Assembly: GCA_944548615.1 (NCBI GenBank)
Contig: OX155961.1
Location: 15,914,550-15,978,549, forward strand
Direction: 5' to 3'
DNA length: 64,000 nt
Source: Micropterix aruncella
Taxonomy: Eukaryota; Arthropoda; Insecta; Lepidoptera; Micropterigidae
Position 1 is the stretch's first letter; each line of letters begins with the position of its first letter. A program made the translations under genes and the position numbers. Shown piece after piece: positions 36,114 through 46,172 of the stretch. Below the pieces are notes generated by a model. It did not search any database. It was not told the origin of the DNA and saw nothing but the letters and a program-made list of their open reading frames with translations.

Positions 36114-37510
36114 AAACTTTTTTGTCCCGTAGACCGCTTGCTGTTTTCCGTAGACCTATTGCCTGCGTAATATTGAATTTTTCTAAAGTTACTGACTTTA
36201 AATGTGTTTTTTGACAGCTGGCACAGTCCTGATCATACATTACATAGCGTTTTTCGTAATGTGGACAGTTGTAAAAATTCAAATAGATGTCCAATTTTTA
36301 GTTGTTTATTTCTAAGCGGCCAACGACCTTGAAGTAGAAGCATTAGAGAAGCCGCACAAACCTACACATGTAGCACTATCTCGCTTACTCATTCATGTGA
36401 CGCGTCTATCCTACTCGCTCTCACGGATACCGATTGAAGCGCATTTATTTTCACTGACACATCCCCTCGTTAGTGATGTGCACTGCCCTCCTCAATCGAC
36501 TAGTGATGCAATTTGAGTTGAGTGTTAATTTCCTTTCACTATACTTCTGACGCACGCGTTTGTTTGTTGCTATTATTATAAGTTTAAAATACTATGCTGT
36601 TTCAAATACTATATCGTCTCTCTTTATGTAAGACATCGTACTTGCCAAGAAGCAAACTTTCAGGGCTTGGAAAAAACTGAATAACTTCCTTCAATATATG
36701 TTTTTTTTAGTTGTGTAAATCGGACAAAATTTAAAAAAACATTAATTGACTGTAATAAGCAATAAATATGTCAGAGAGTTAAGTTGTTTACTAGGAATAA
36801 TTACTAAGCACGCAAAAGTTGTCACCAGAGAAAATCATTAACTCATGCTTTCGAGATGCCACTGTAATAAGAATTACTAGAACACTAAGGAATTTAATCC
36901 CTCGGGATGTAGACAGAACGATCCGGAGCGTGATTTTACACCAATAACAATAAAAATGCAAATTCGATTTGATCAATCTTGGCGCGTACGAGGTAACATA
37001 TGTGATAGATATCTTTAAGGTCTATCATGAAAAATTAACAAAAAAAACACTGTGCTTCGCGTGGCGCCTCGTTGCACTTAAAACCTCGCACTTAGAGGTG
37101 CTTGCTTTTGCTCGACGCTTGGAGAGCACACTACCTAACTATTATTGCGGAAATTCTTAGAGAATAGTTGGCGCGCATTGATTTGAGTTCTTTTTGCTTC
37201 AACTTGTGTAATAATCTTAAAAGATTGACGATTCTCAGTAGCCAAGTTAAGACTCTGGTAGAGCTTTAGGTTTGCGTAAAATTTATAAGTCTGTAAAATC
37301 CACCATTGGTTAGTGGAATTATTCATACTTTTATTTTATAAAATAGAAAGCTTATTAGATTATCCTCTCCCGATTTTCTCTCCTAGGGCATTCTTAGTTT
37401 AATTATAGCAGTCTGTATACATATATTATACAGACATATAAAGTTATTAGTTTATATGCATCTCAGTAGCATTTTAATTATCTTTATTTCCACAACGCGT
37501 GCGTCTACAC
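36114..37510. other. Unassigned sequence
   Basis: No gene or repeat family recognised over about 1.4 kb. Small frames (36112-36294 minus, 36791-36976 minus, 36969-37160 plus) have no motif support. Confidence 0.35.
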
Positions 37511-37699
37511 TAAAAATAGTAGATTGTATCACAAGAGAGCAAAATAATATTTTTACGGCGAAGGCGCTTTTTTGAATCCAGAGCGAAGTGAGGGATTCTA
37601 GAGTAGGATTCTTTAGTAGAATCCTGAACGTAGCGAGGGATTCAAAAAAACGCCCTAGCCAAAAATATTTTGCGCCCGAGTGATACACTCTACTTTTCA
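37511..37699. mobile_element. Small fold-back MITE, ~190 bp
   Basis: Left AGTAGATTGTATCAC ... GCAAAATAATATTTTT ... GCTTTTTTGAATCC is mirrored on the right as GGATTCAAAAAAACGCC ... AAAAATATTTTGC ... GTGATACACTCTACT. The centre contains two more copies of a GGATTC/GAATCC word with GCGAAGTGAGGGATTC and GTAGCGAGGGATTC. Confidence 0.75.
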
Positions 37700-37882
37700 T
37701 CATCCTTTATGAGAAAATAACAACGACAAAAACAATTCACGTTCGCGCGTATTTAATTTCATTTGTTTTTTTTTATTAAGCCGGCGGCGCGACTAGGGGC
37801 CGTCGTACCAGCCAGTCTTAATTCAAACTATATTTGCGTTTGATTTCTTCGGCGCTGAAGACTAAGATGTTCCAAATTCAAA

Positions 37883-37956
37883 AAGTGCGCCGCAAAGATA
37901 AATTGCGGCGCACTTATTCAAAAAGTGAGCCGCAAAGATAATTGCGGCGCACTTAT
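37883..37956. repeat. Two tandem hairpins, 40-bp period
   Basis: AAGTGCGCCGCA and TGCGGCGCACTT form a 12-bp stem around AAGATAAAT at about 37884-37916. The unit is repeated at about 37924-37955 with one base change in the first arm (GTGAGCCGCA) and a one-base shorter loop. Confidence 0.85.
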
Positions 37957-37959
37957 AAA

Positions 37960-38311
37960 GTTTCTTATATATAACATCACTTTTGGGCGCACTTAAAGGC
38001 GAACCAAGTCGTCCTTTTCGAATAGATGGGATGAAAACAATCTTCCATCAGTGGCAATGGTGAAACGGAAAATACGAGACTATATAAGAATAATAATATA
38101 AGAGAATGTGCACTTTTGCCTACTTTTCCAGTAGCTTTAAATCATATACCGATGGAGAGATCTATGTATGTAGAACATTTATTACTAGAACGACTGATCT
38201 CAATTATGATTTCCGTTTCCGAGACCGTTTCTGAGTTACATCATACTAAATATGGCTAATTACCTTATATCCCCTAGGGCACCTAACACATCCAGGCAGT
38301 TTATTTACTAA
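37960..38311. other. Unassigned sequence
   Basis: No gene or repeat recognised. Confidence 0.3.
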
Positions 38312-39033
38312 CTAGCTGACCCGTGCCCACTTCGTTGGGCGGTAAAACTTTTTACTTGTGATGAAATTATGAGTGTGGTTCGGTTAGTACTGAGTGCTAT
38401 GATTTATTTCCTGACTGCCAAAAGAAGGGTTATATTTTTACTGCCTTAGTATGTATGTATTTGCATGCCAATTTGACTATATTACCGTTATTTGTGAGTG
38501 TCTTCTTGTGAGTGTCTTATTTTTGAGTGTCTTATCTCTTTAACCATTTATGCAGTAAAAGGGAAAAGTCTTTTGTTTTAAACACTTGAGACGGTAAATT
38601 CACTTATTATGATATGAATTCATAATTGTTGATAATATGACTAATAAACATGACCCAACGATTTAAATTATTTTTCTAATATAAAATACTACTTTTTGTG
38701 ACTTAAATATAGAAGTTAGACATATGCTGTCGCTGACTTTTTGTAGGATTATCAAGCTCTACAACTTTTCTCTAGAACTTAATCATATATCTTTCATCAT
38801 TAAGGCAGCGTTAGTTAGAAACCTTTTCGTTCGACCGTTTTTTCGCCGACTTTCTTTGCAAATCCGACTACCACGAAAGAGTATTTTTATTTTTCGGATT
38901 AATATATAGCCTATGACACTCACAAATAACGTGGTTTTCTATTGGTAAAAGAATTTTCAAAATCGGTTCAGTAGATCCAGAGATTATTTCCTACAACCTC
39001 ACAAACTTTACCTCTTTATAATATTAGTATAGA
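38312..39033 (-). mobile_element. Non-autonomous Helitron, inverse copy
   Basis: CTAG at 38312-38315 and TATAATATTAGTATAGA at the other end are the inverse of the ends of the element at 5897-6636. The body matches throughout, including GGGCACGGGTCAGCTAG and the AGACTTTTCCC and GACACTCACAA words. It is about 20 bases shorter than the other copy. The frame 38724-38909 is not a gene. Confidence 0.85.
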
Positions 39034-39440
39034 TTATTTAAACAAAAACCGTCGCAGAATACCCGAAACGATAAAGTACATACGCTGCATCAGTACAAGC
39101 TATATAATGTATTACTAAGAATGCTCGAGTTTGTCAACAGTATAAGAAAGGGAATTACTGGGTAATTTTGGTTGAACTCTGTAATGTGTCTCATGATTTC
39201 ATTGCCGATCTGTTTACTGAAGTATGTTATATGCTAAAGTCAGCCGTCAAACATGGTGTGCCCAGTGACCGTAGGTACATGATAATATACTATATTTTAT
39301 AGGTCTTCACATCAAAAAATATTTTTTAAATAAATAATTGGCATCATAGTACTATTAGATATTGGTGTAATTAGTCATATTTAGGAAGATTCCGAACTTC
39401 TAAACTCCGCAACGGCTTATAATTAAGTTAAGTTGTAGTA

Positions 39441-39858
39441 ATATAAAATCTAAGACTATCGCGGTTGTTTGACATTATAAATAGGAGAGAAAACGAATGA
39501 AGTTCGACGGTTCGAGAGTTTGTAACCGTCGAACTTCAACAGAGACGACGGTTACAAACTCTCTTCTACGTGGAACCCTCTTCTTAAAATGTTCCCGCCG
39601 CCGAACGCCGAACGCAGAGACGTAAGACAGGATACAGTGAGTGTTGTGTGCAAGACGGATTTTCAAAATTCGCGCGCTCCGAGCCCGGCCCCTCACCACC
39701 GTTATAACCTACGCAGTGACGGCAGCGGTATGCGGCCTACCCGCAAAACAACGGATTGACAGCTCTTCAGTCTACCCTGGACAACGGCGGCTGCAACGTC
39801 ACTGAAATGTCGGGTGTTACAGATTTCACTCGGTAAATTCGTTTTCTATCCTATTTAT
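39441..39858 (+). mobile_element. Penelope-like element (P1), 3' copy with inverted 5' tail
   Basis: A perfect 11-bp duplication AAGTTGTAGTA flanks it (39430-39440 and 39859-39869). The first 55 bases (ATAAAATCTAAGACTATCGC ... AGGAGAGAAAACGAAT) are an inverse of the family's 3' tail. The rest is the end of the GIY-YIG gene region (ATGTTCCCGCCGCCGAACGC, also in the 12247-12748 copy), the block GGACAACGGCGGCTGCAACG with TGAAATGTCGGGTG, and AATTCGTTTTCTATCCTATT. A second inner inverted repeat (GTTTGTAACCGTCGAACTTC) lies near 39515. Confidence 0.85.
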
Positions 39859-39869
39859 AAGTTGTAGTA

Positions 39870-41100
39870 GTCCTAATATGCTAGATTAATAGATCTTGCC
39901 AATGGTAAATATGTTATTGTTAATGGAGAGGTGTGCCCGTTCTACCTATACGAATGCACGTGATACGTCAGCTATATTATCATATAGAAAATTAAAAAGA
40001 ATCATATGTGTACAAGTTTATATAAAACCGATATATAAAAACCGCTTGTGTAAAACGATATATATTTTGTTTGGTATATTGTAAACAAGTATTGTTAGGA
40101 AGAGATGTAATGAAAAAAAACTAAGGCTTATCTACGTTTTGAATAATTCTTGATTATGCTGGGCAATATTACAATAATAAAAACGAAGTCCGTAGGAATG
40201 CGCACGGCAGCCGTAGGAACGGCAAAAGGGCGGTATCGCATATGTTTGATATGATCTGCGATTAAAATTATTAGGTAATATATAGAAAATTAAATTTGTT
40301 TTTTTTTCTGTGGCACTCCAATAAGACTCAGGAAGTGAGCTCGCTTTATCACAGGAGTGCCTAGCAAGGCGGGCTCGGTTTCACTTTACTTGGCACATTA
40401 GGAATACAAACTTTAACATATAATTTATGCAAAATTTAGCCTGGGCACAGACAGATATATGCCTAAATTTAGAAGAATATAGCGGTATTTTCTGGGTTGT
40501 ACATTATATTTCTTTTGTGCTATTGCGTTTGAATATATATGTAACGAATAAATAAATAAATAAATAAAATAATTTAATAACCCAAAGGTAGAGCGGTTAA
40601 TTAGTACAAACGGCGGACTTACCGTTGCACGATTCCTTACATTCAACTATTGATATAGAGCAGTGGACGTAAAGCGTGGCCACAGATACCCTCAAACCCT
40701 TCTTGACCTACATTTTTGTTAAAAAGCCCAATAATATTCCCCGAAGTTCCAATAACAGTACAATAAACTTCAAGCATGAACGCGGGCGGATTGTGAGCGG
40801 TTCGGACTTTTAATCCCGTTTAACGTAGACTCGTGCGAGTGAGTCGATTGTCTTGCTTGGGTCCTTTATTAAATTCTCATGCAAATGCCGCGGCCGAGGG
40901 CCGTATGCGCCGCCCGCCGCCAGCCCGGCCTCGGCCCGACGGGCGGCGCGGCGTATGTTGTATCTCCTCTTCGGGGAAAAATGCTGCCTCATTCGAACCG
41001 TATTATGCCAGACTGCCCGTGCCTACTTTTACAAAGGCTACCGCAGTATCAGTAACAGTATCAAGTTATTTATTCAGAATATACAATTAAAGCATGTCGC
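39870..41100. other. Unassigned sequence with a GC-rich patch
   Basis: No gene is recognised. The patch 40885-40965 is very GC-rich (GGCCGTATGCGCCGCCCGCC and GACGGGCGGCGCGGCG), in contrast to its AT-rich surroundings. AAATAAATAAATAAATAAAA lies at 40547. Confidence 0.4.
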
Positions 41101-41104
41101 AATA

Positions 41105-41869
41105 ATCACTTAAAGCTAGTTAACGTACAGGGCGGGGCATAAGTCGACAGCCCAAAAGTCAAATACGACCTCGAATCTGTAACCAAACTGGAGGATGGAG
41201 AATTCCGTTCAGGTCTGGTGGTAAGAGGGCGAGGTTTGCCCGCTGTTTCCTACTGCCAGTGCCTTGCGGCAATTCGTTGGACTTTTACGGGTCTATTAGC
41301 GCAGTTGGTGGTCTGTGTTGTCCAGTCTCTACGTTCAATCCATGGGAGAAATAATAATAATTTTTTTTTATTTGTTGAGTGGGGCTTTTTTAAGGTCTTT
41401 ATGAGACTTGTAACACTGCGACCATTGTTGATCTATTTCTGCGCTAGTTCTGCGCTAAGCCTCGTGTCATTTAAAAACCGCAGCAGGCTTTTGGCGCCAG
41501 ATTGGTTTACCTCCTCAGGTTGGAGGTAATGACCACCCAAGTGGGTGTATCTTTTACGCATCAGCGGGCCACACTCGCACATGAGGTGCTGGGGAGTTTC
41601 CTCTGCCCTTTGGTAGAACCTGCACATTTTTGTGTCTTCAACCTCAAGCTCAAGCTTGAGGTTGAACATGTGTTTGTTCAGGCCACAATGCCCCGTGAGC
41701 GCCCTCACCAGTATGCGTAGATTGTTCCTAATTAGCGATAAGGCCTCACGGGCCGTCTTACGGTCGTAAGCCTTAATTAGCGCTTTGGAATGATTCAACC
41801 CTGGCGTGTTGTTCCAGTGGTTGAGGAATTGTTCTAAACATATTTGTTAGCTATCCAGTATCTTTTCCT
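41105..41869 (-). pseudogene. Jockey-type LINE, RNase H-like C-terminal region
   Basis: The minus frame from about 41850 reads LNHWNNTPGLNHSKALIKAY, then NNLRILVRALTGHCGLNKHM and MCRFYQRAEETPQHLMCECG. 'LTGH-x-x-LN', followed by 'C-R-x-x-x-x-x-x-EE-T-x-x-HL-x-x-x-C', is the end of the RNase H and zinc-knuckle region of many LINEs (Jockey, R1 and I groups). The frame ends at 41433 (SAELAQK); the 3' part of about 330 bases is non-coding. The 5' end is cut next to a run of 15 G at 41870-41884. Confidence 0.8.
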
Positions 41870-41884
41870 GGGGGGGGGGGGGGG
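41870..41884. repeat. G15 homopolymer
   Basis: Fifteen consecutive G next to the truncated LINE. Confidence 0.97.
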
Positions 41885-42071
41885 AAATAATAGTCTGGTA
41901 TCGTTGTAACTTCCTGGGGTGGCGGTTTAGCCCGCAATAGTTGACGACTCTCAAGTACTATTGGATGTGCTACCAATTATTGTGTTTTTTTAACTTCAAT
42001 TGAAAATGAAATATTGGAAGGTAAATTTGTAATATTTATTTGATCGAGTGAAAGGGTTTCAATAAAGAGGG

Positions 42072-42278
42072 TTACGGGCCGAGGCATATAAGCGTACGTA
42101 CGCGACGTACGCAACACATTATTACACCTGGCCCGTGAATTTACATGAAATCAGACTCACTTATCCAACGCAACGTTGCGTGGGATAAGTGTGTCTGCTT
42201 AAATGCAAATTCGAGGGCCAGATGTCATATTACGTTGCGTACGTTGCGGGCGTAAAACCAGTATGCCGGCACCGTAAA
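42072..42278. mobile_element. Fold-back MITE, ~207 bp, nearly all palindrome
   Basis: Centred on CAACGCAACGTTGCGTG near 42176. Outward, ACTCACTTATCC pairs with GGATAAGTGTGT, CTGGCCCGTGAATTTACATG with its counterpart, and the ends TTACGGGCCGAGGCATA and (inverse) TTACGGTGCCGGCATA match well. No gene. Confidence 0.8.
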
Positions 42279-42369
42279 TCACGCCAATGTTCGTAGCGGG
42301 TATTTGGGGAGGTATAAGGGCTCATTATGAGCCCTTCTTTCTCATTGATTGTTTGAAAAAACAAGGACT

Positions 42370-42832
42370 GATTATTTATTTATTTATTTTATTTTTATTT
42401 TAATAAGTAACGCACAACGCAAAGAACTGGACATGCAGATTGTTGATAATATTTACAGATTGCTACGTTATAGTTACATAAAATATTAATAAGTGAAAAT
42501 TACAGCTCTATCGATATATTTATGCAAGCATACCCAAGGTGAGGCGAAATCGCACAATCAACTAGACCTAGACGATCTGTATCTGGCTGTGCTGTATTTT
42601 TCAAGATTTTTTTAACTTGCAATTTTCGTATCTAAGTAATGCTGTCCGTTTCAAAATTTACAAAGCATTTTTCAACCACTTGCTGGTATTGGATTGAGCT
42701 GAAATTTGCTACATGCTTATGTAAGTTCAGTACTATGGTATGCGTCGAGCTGATTTGATGATAGAATCGGGATGTAGGGACTGGAATTCTCTGATGGTAG
42801 GACAGTCGAATTTTATCATGAGGACTTTGCAT
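42370..42832 (-). mobile_element. Possible LINE 3' end (minus), unnamed
   Basis: The run TTTATTTATTTATTTTATTT at 42375 is the inverse of a LINE-type tail, so the sequence to its right may be a minus-strand 3' UTR. No coding region is recognised. Confidence 0.35.
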
Positions 42833-42834
42833 TT

Positions 42835-42925
42835 ATTTTATTTATTTAATTGTTAATTTACAATTATTTACACTAAATAGACATATACAATTACAATGTC
42901 ATAGCCGAGAATCCAGTAGCAAAAA
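42835..42925 (-). mobile_element. LINE family 2, copy B, distal 3' segment
   Basis: Inverse of about 4190-4280: tail TTTATTTTATTTATTTAATT, then ACAATTATTTACAC and GAATCCAGTAGCAAAAAACT. The match stops at 42925, where another LINE begins, and resumes at 43383. Confidence 0.75.
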
Positions 42926-42929
42926 ACTG

Positions 42930-43382
42930 ATTTATATTAAATCCTATATTACTTCACATATATGTATTAAATATTAATTACTGTTTCTTTCTTTTCTCAC
43001 ATATAACTTTATTTATATTATTTAATCGAATTTTATATTATATTTATTGCCGATTATATAATGGAATTGCTCTTTATTTATTATATTATCTTGTAATATT
43101 TTTTGTTCTTTTTTTTAATTTTATTCTGAAGACCACACTTTAGGACAATTTAGTGTTATTACCTTTTTACTAAAACTTGTACATTTGTAAGCAATCAAGC
43201 ATCAAGTAAACTTGAGTGTAATATTAGAGTGCTGTCCACCCTAGAACGGGCTAGTCCCAGTTGGGTGACAGAAACAAATAAGCAAAAGGTTAAGGTTTTG
43301 CCATTCAGTTCCTGTCATTTTTATAAGTATATTCCTGTTTTATAGTAATCTTAAATAAATAAAATAAATAAATAAATAAATG
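42930..43382 (+). mobile_element. LINE family 1 3' end, copy B (inserted in LINE family 2)
   Basis: Carries CTAGAACGGGCTAGTCCCAG, AGCAAAAGGTTAAGGTTTTG and the AAATAAATAAATAAATAAA tail, as at 11525-12104. It splits the minus-strand family 2 copy between two points that are about 10 bases apart in copy A (4165-4190), so it is an insertion younger than that copy. Confidence 0.8.
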
Positions 43383-43541
43383 CCAGAAACTGTTGCCAGT
43401 GATCCTATTTTAATATCCCTTAACTAGGCAATAGCCTGTTCTAAGGCGGACATTTAAATTGTTGTAAATATATTATAAACCAATACAAAAAACTGAATAA
43501 TGTAGGATATAGAAAATTTGGGGGAATATATACACTAAGAC
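43383..43541 (-). mobile_element. LINE family 2, copy B, middle segment
   Basis: TGCCAGAAACTGTTGCCAGT, GGCAATAGCCTGTTCTAAGG and GGACATTTAAATTGTTGTAA are the inverse of 4095-4172. The match is interrupted at 43555 by the Penelope-like insertion. Confidence 0.75.
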
Positions 43542-43554
43542 CTATTATTATTAA

Positions 43555-43777
43555 AAATAGGATAGAAACGAATTTACCGCGTGAAATTTGTAGCACCCGA
43601 CGTTTCGGTGACGTTGCAGCCGCCGTTGTCTAGGGTAGACTGAAAGAGCTGTCAATCCGTTGTTCCGCGGGTAGGCCGCATGCCGCTGCCGCCACTGCGT
43701 AGGTTATAACGGTGGTGGGGGGTTCGTTTCTATCCTATTTATAATGTCAAACAACCGCGATAGTCTTCGATTTTATA
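43555..43777 (-). mobile_element. Penelope-like element (P1), short copy with 13-bp target duplication
   Basis: CTATTATTATTAA occurs at 43542-43554 and again at 43778-43790. On the minus strand the insert begins with an inverted tail piece (AAGACTATCGCGGTTGTTTG ... GATAGAAACGAA), then CGTTATAACCTACGCAGTGG, GACAGCTCTTTCAGTC, the CGGCGGCTGCAACGTCACC-GAAACGTC block and AATTCGTTTCTATCCTAT. The layout is the same as in the 39441 copy. Confidence 0.88.
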
Positions 43778-43790
43778 CTATTATTATTAA

Positions 43791-44110
43791 TTCTTACGAA
43801 CTGGAAAATTGAATATAAAATTCATAATATAAAAGTAAAATTGATAATATGAAATTGTTAACCTTAACATAATAAAAAAAAATGCACAATTAGCTAGTAT
43901 TTAGATAATCATAATTGCCTAAAAAGAGTGAGATAGTCAAACCTACTTATGAAAAATAATAATTAGTAAAAATGAAATAAAATGGAAATTAAAATACAAA
44001 ATGAGATAAAATATATAAAATTGTTAACATAGCCTAAACATAATAAATAAAGATGCGCAAATAAAAAGTATTTAACTAATCATAATTGGGTAAAAATGCA
44101 GTAATACAAT
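43791..44110 (-). mobile_element. LINE family 2, copy B, proximal segment
   Basis: Words AAATTGATAATATGAAATTG and TAGTATTTAGATAATCATAA match the inverse of about 3880-3990. The stretch then repeats itself once with a period of about 120-130 bases (GTTAAC...ACATAATAAA...TAATCATAATTG twice). Confidence 0.65.
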
Positions 44111-44135
44111 CAAACTTAATTATAGAATTATATGT

Positions 44136-44425
44136 GGGTTTGAAGATAAAGCCGGAAGATTGCCACCGGAACTCCCTGATGGAAAGTGCTTCAATAGTAG
44201 AGTTTGGGCTTATTTGATTTGCTGTCTTTAAAACTTTCCAATACACGTGATGACGAGGGTCTGGAGATGGAGCCGGAAGATTACCACTGGAACTCCATGA
44301 TGGAAAGTGCTAAGATAGTCGAGTTTGGGCTCGTTTGTTTTGTTGTCATGAGTACTTTCCATTACACATGATAACCAGGGTCTGACGATGGAGCCGGGAG
44401 ATTGCCACTGGAACTCCCTGATATA
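44136..44425. repeat. Tandem repeat, 121-bp unit, ~2.4 copies
   Basis: Units start at 44136, 44257 and 44378, each with GGGTCTGGAGATGGAGCCGG-like then CCACTGGAACTCCATGATGG-like words. The minus-strand frame 44228-44440 only reflects the repeat. Confidence 0.85.
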
Positions 44426-44439
44426 AAGAAAAGATTGCA

Positions 44440-44765
44440 TAAAAAAAACTTTTAATAAATTTATTACACTCTGTATCTATGTATGTTTTCTGTTTCTTTA
44501 TTCTACCATAACTTCTAAACGCTTAAACTGATTTAAAAGTGTGTGATATTGTTAGAATCAATCAGTTGTTATGTCATCCCGAGTGTCATAGAGTACCGTA
44601 ACTGTCCAAATATCAAGTAAGTGGTCTAAATGTCTAAATATCAATAAATTAACATAAATATATCGTCTTTAGTGTCAAAGGAAAGGTATGATTGAGTACA
44701 TTACGGAAATATACATCTATCTATATGGGTAAATACATAAACCACAAATATTTCCTTAAAAACCA
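44440..44765 (+). repeat. Interspersed repeat (family Y), copy 2
   Basis: Contains ATAACTTCTAAACGCTTAAA, TCAATAAATTAACATAAATA, TGATTGAGTACATTACGG and ACATCTATCTATATGGG, all with counterparts at 49545-49870. No coding region. Confidence 0.7.
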
Positions 44766-44786
44766 TTATAATATATATACAAAAAT

Positions 44787-45374
44787 ACGTGTGGCACTCG
44801 GGGACTGCCGCGGTAAAGCTATTGCATAGCATTTTTAACAACTTATGCAAATATAATTATTTTTTTATTTTATTATTTCTGATATCAGATAACTGCGCTC
44901 TATCGGATAACGTTGAAATTATTCCGAATCATTTACGGCTGCGAAAGCAAATGATTCGGAATAATTTAAACGTCTTCCGATAGAGCACCGCGCACGAATT
45001 TTTTATTCGATAAAGCAAAAATACCGTATTATTCGAAAAAATCGTAGATAAAAAGATAGATAATTAAATTATCTTTAAAATGGTGCAGGTTTCATAATAA
45101 TACGCTAGATGGTATTTGCGTAGTAGTCGTTTTTGTGTTCGGTTAGACCTAATTTCACAAATTAATTACACTATGTATTATAAACAAAATGTAAAATATT
45201 CAAAGCTAAGGATATTAGGAAAATGTTCTTGTTTAACATATATTTTTTTCGAATCGTAAGCAGCACTCGTTTAGACGTAATTATCAGTTTAAAATTATTA
45301 ATTTTCGTTAAGAAATTTCTTCATTCGGTCGCCGCGCTGGCCTAGGCCCGCGATAAAAGCTATGCAATAGCTTA
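44787..45374 (+). mobile_element. Unnamed 0.6-kb element (family X), copy 1
   Basis: Begins ACGTGTGGCACTCGGGGACT, continues TAAAGCTATTGCATAGC and ends CGCGATAAAAGCTATGCAATAGCTTA. It is almost identical by eye to 59005-59600 (inverse) and 61876-62440. The ends are short inverted repeats of the quasi-palindrome AAGCTATTGCATAGC. The hairpin 44895-44993 has arms of about 38 bp (GCTCTATCGGA ... AAATTATTCCGAATCATTT) with three mismatches. A 64-codon frame (44789-44983) runs over the hairpin. No transposase is seen; the mobiliser is unknown. Confidence 0.8.
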
Positions 45375-46080
45375 ATAATTTATTTTCTGTAACGGAAGTC
45401 GTGTTTTTATACTTTTTATTATATTCACTTGTATGCGATATTTTTCTTATCGCGCCAACTGACGCATTTGACACGCTTATGCATTATGAAACTTTATTTC
45501 TCGAAACACCCACTGCGAACATCGATGCTCCATCCACGCGTACTATTCTAGAGTGCTTGCTGGTGCGGCGTTGCATGTAGCATCGGTAGGAATATTGCGG
45601 GCGGCCATCCGTTGCGCCGGGCCAAGTTTTCCTACCCGATAAGTTTATCGGCGCTCATTTTCGTTTTATATCGGACCGCGGCGCTATTTTCCACCAACTG
45701 CAACGACGCCGACGCCTTCATTCCCAATTTCCTGCTCCATTTATGCACACCGTCGTATTGGAGGGTAGTTTACAATAAGGCAGTATGTTTCTGTAACTAT
45801 TTTTCGTAGATGTGGAATTACATTGTTCACTTAAGAAGAAAATACTCATATTTCATTTTATCTTGTAAACAAACAACGTTAACAGAAATGTCATCACAAA
45901 AATGTAAGTATGTCTAAATAAATATAAGTATGTCTAAATAAAAAATAAATAAACATGACTACGCTATTGTTCTTTAACTATATGTGAATAATATCTCCTA
46001 AATGTATTACACTATAAGAGGGTGGATTAAATATAAACGGTAATTTTGCTATTCTGCTTACTACGCAGTTCCTAGCTAGA
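45375..46080. other. Unassigned sequence, GC-richer 45440-45770
   Basis: No known repeat or gene is recognised. The frame 45612-45809 shows no domain. The stretch may be unique host DNA. Confidence 0.35.
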
Positions 46081-46172
46081 TGATGCCGAGTGCAGTTGAT
46101 GTTTGGTTTGTGAGGGATAAGGGGGAACCGGCTTGGTTAGCAAGTACGCTCGGTTCTGTCCTCAGTATAGCC

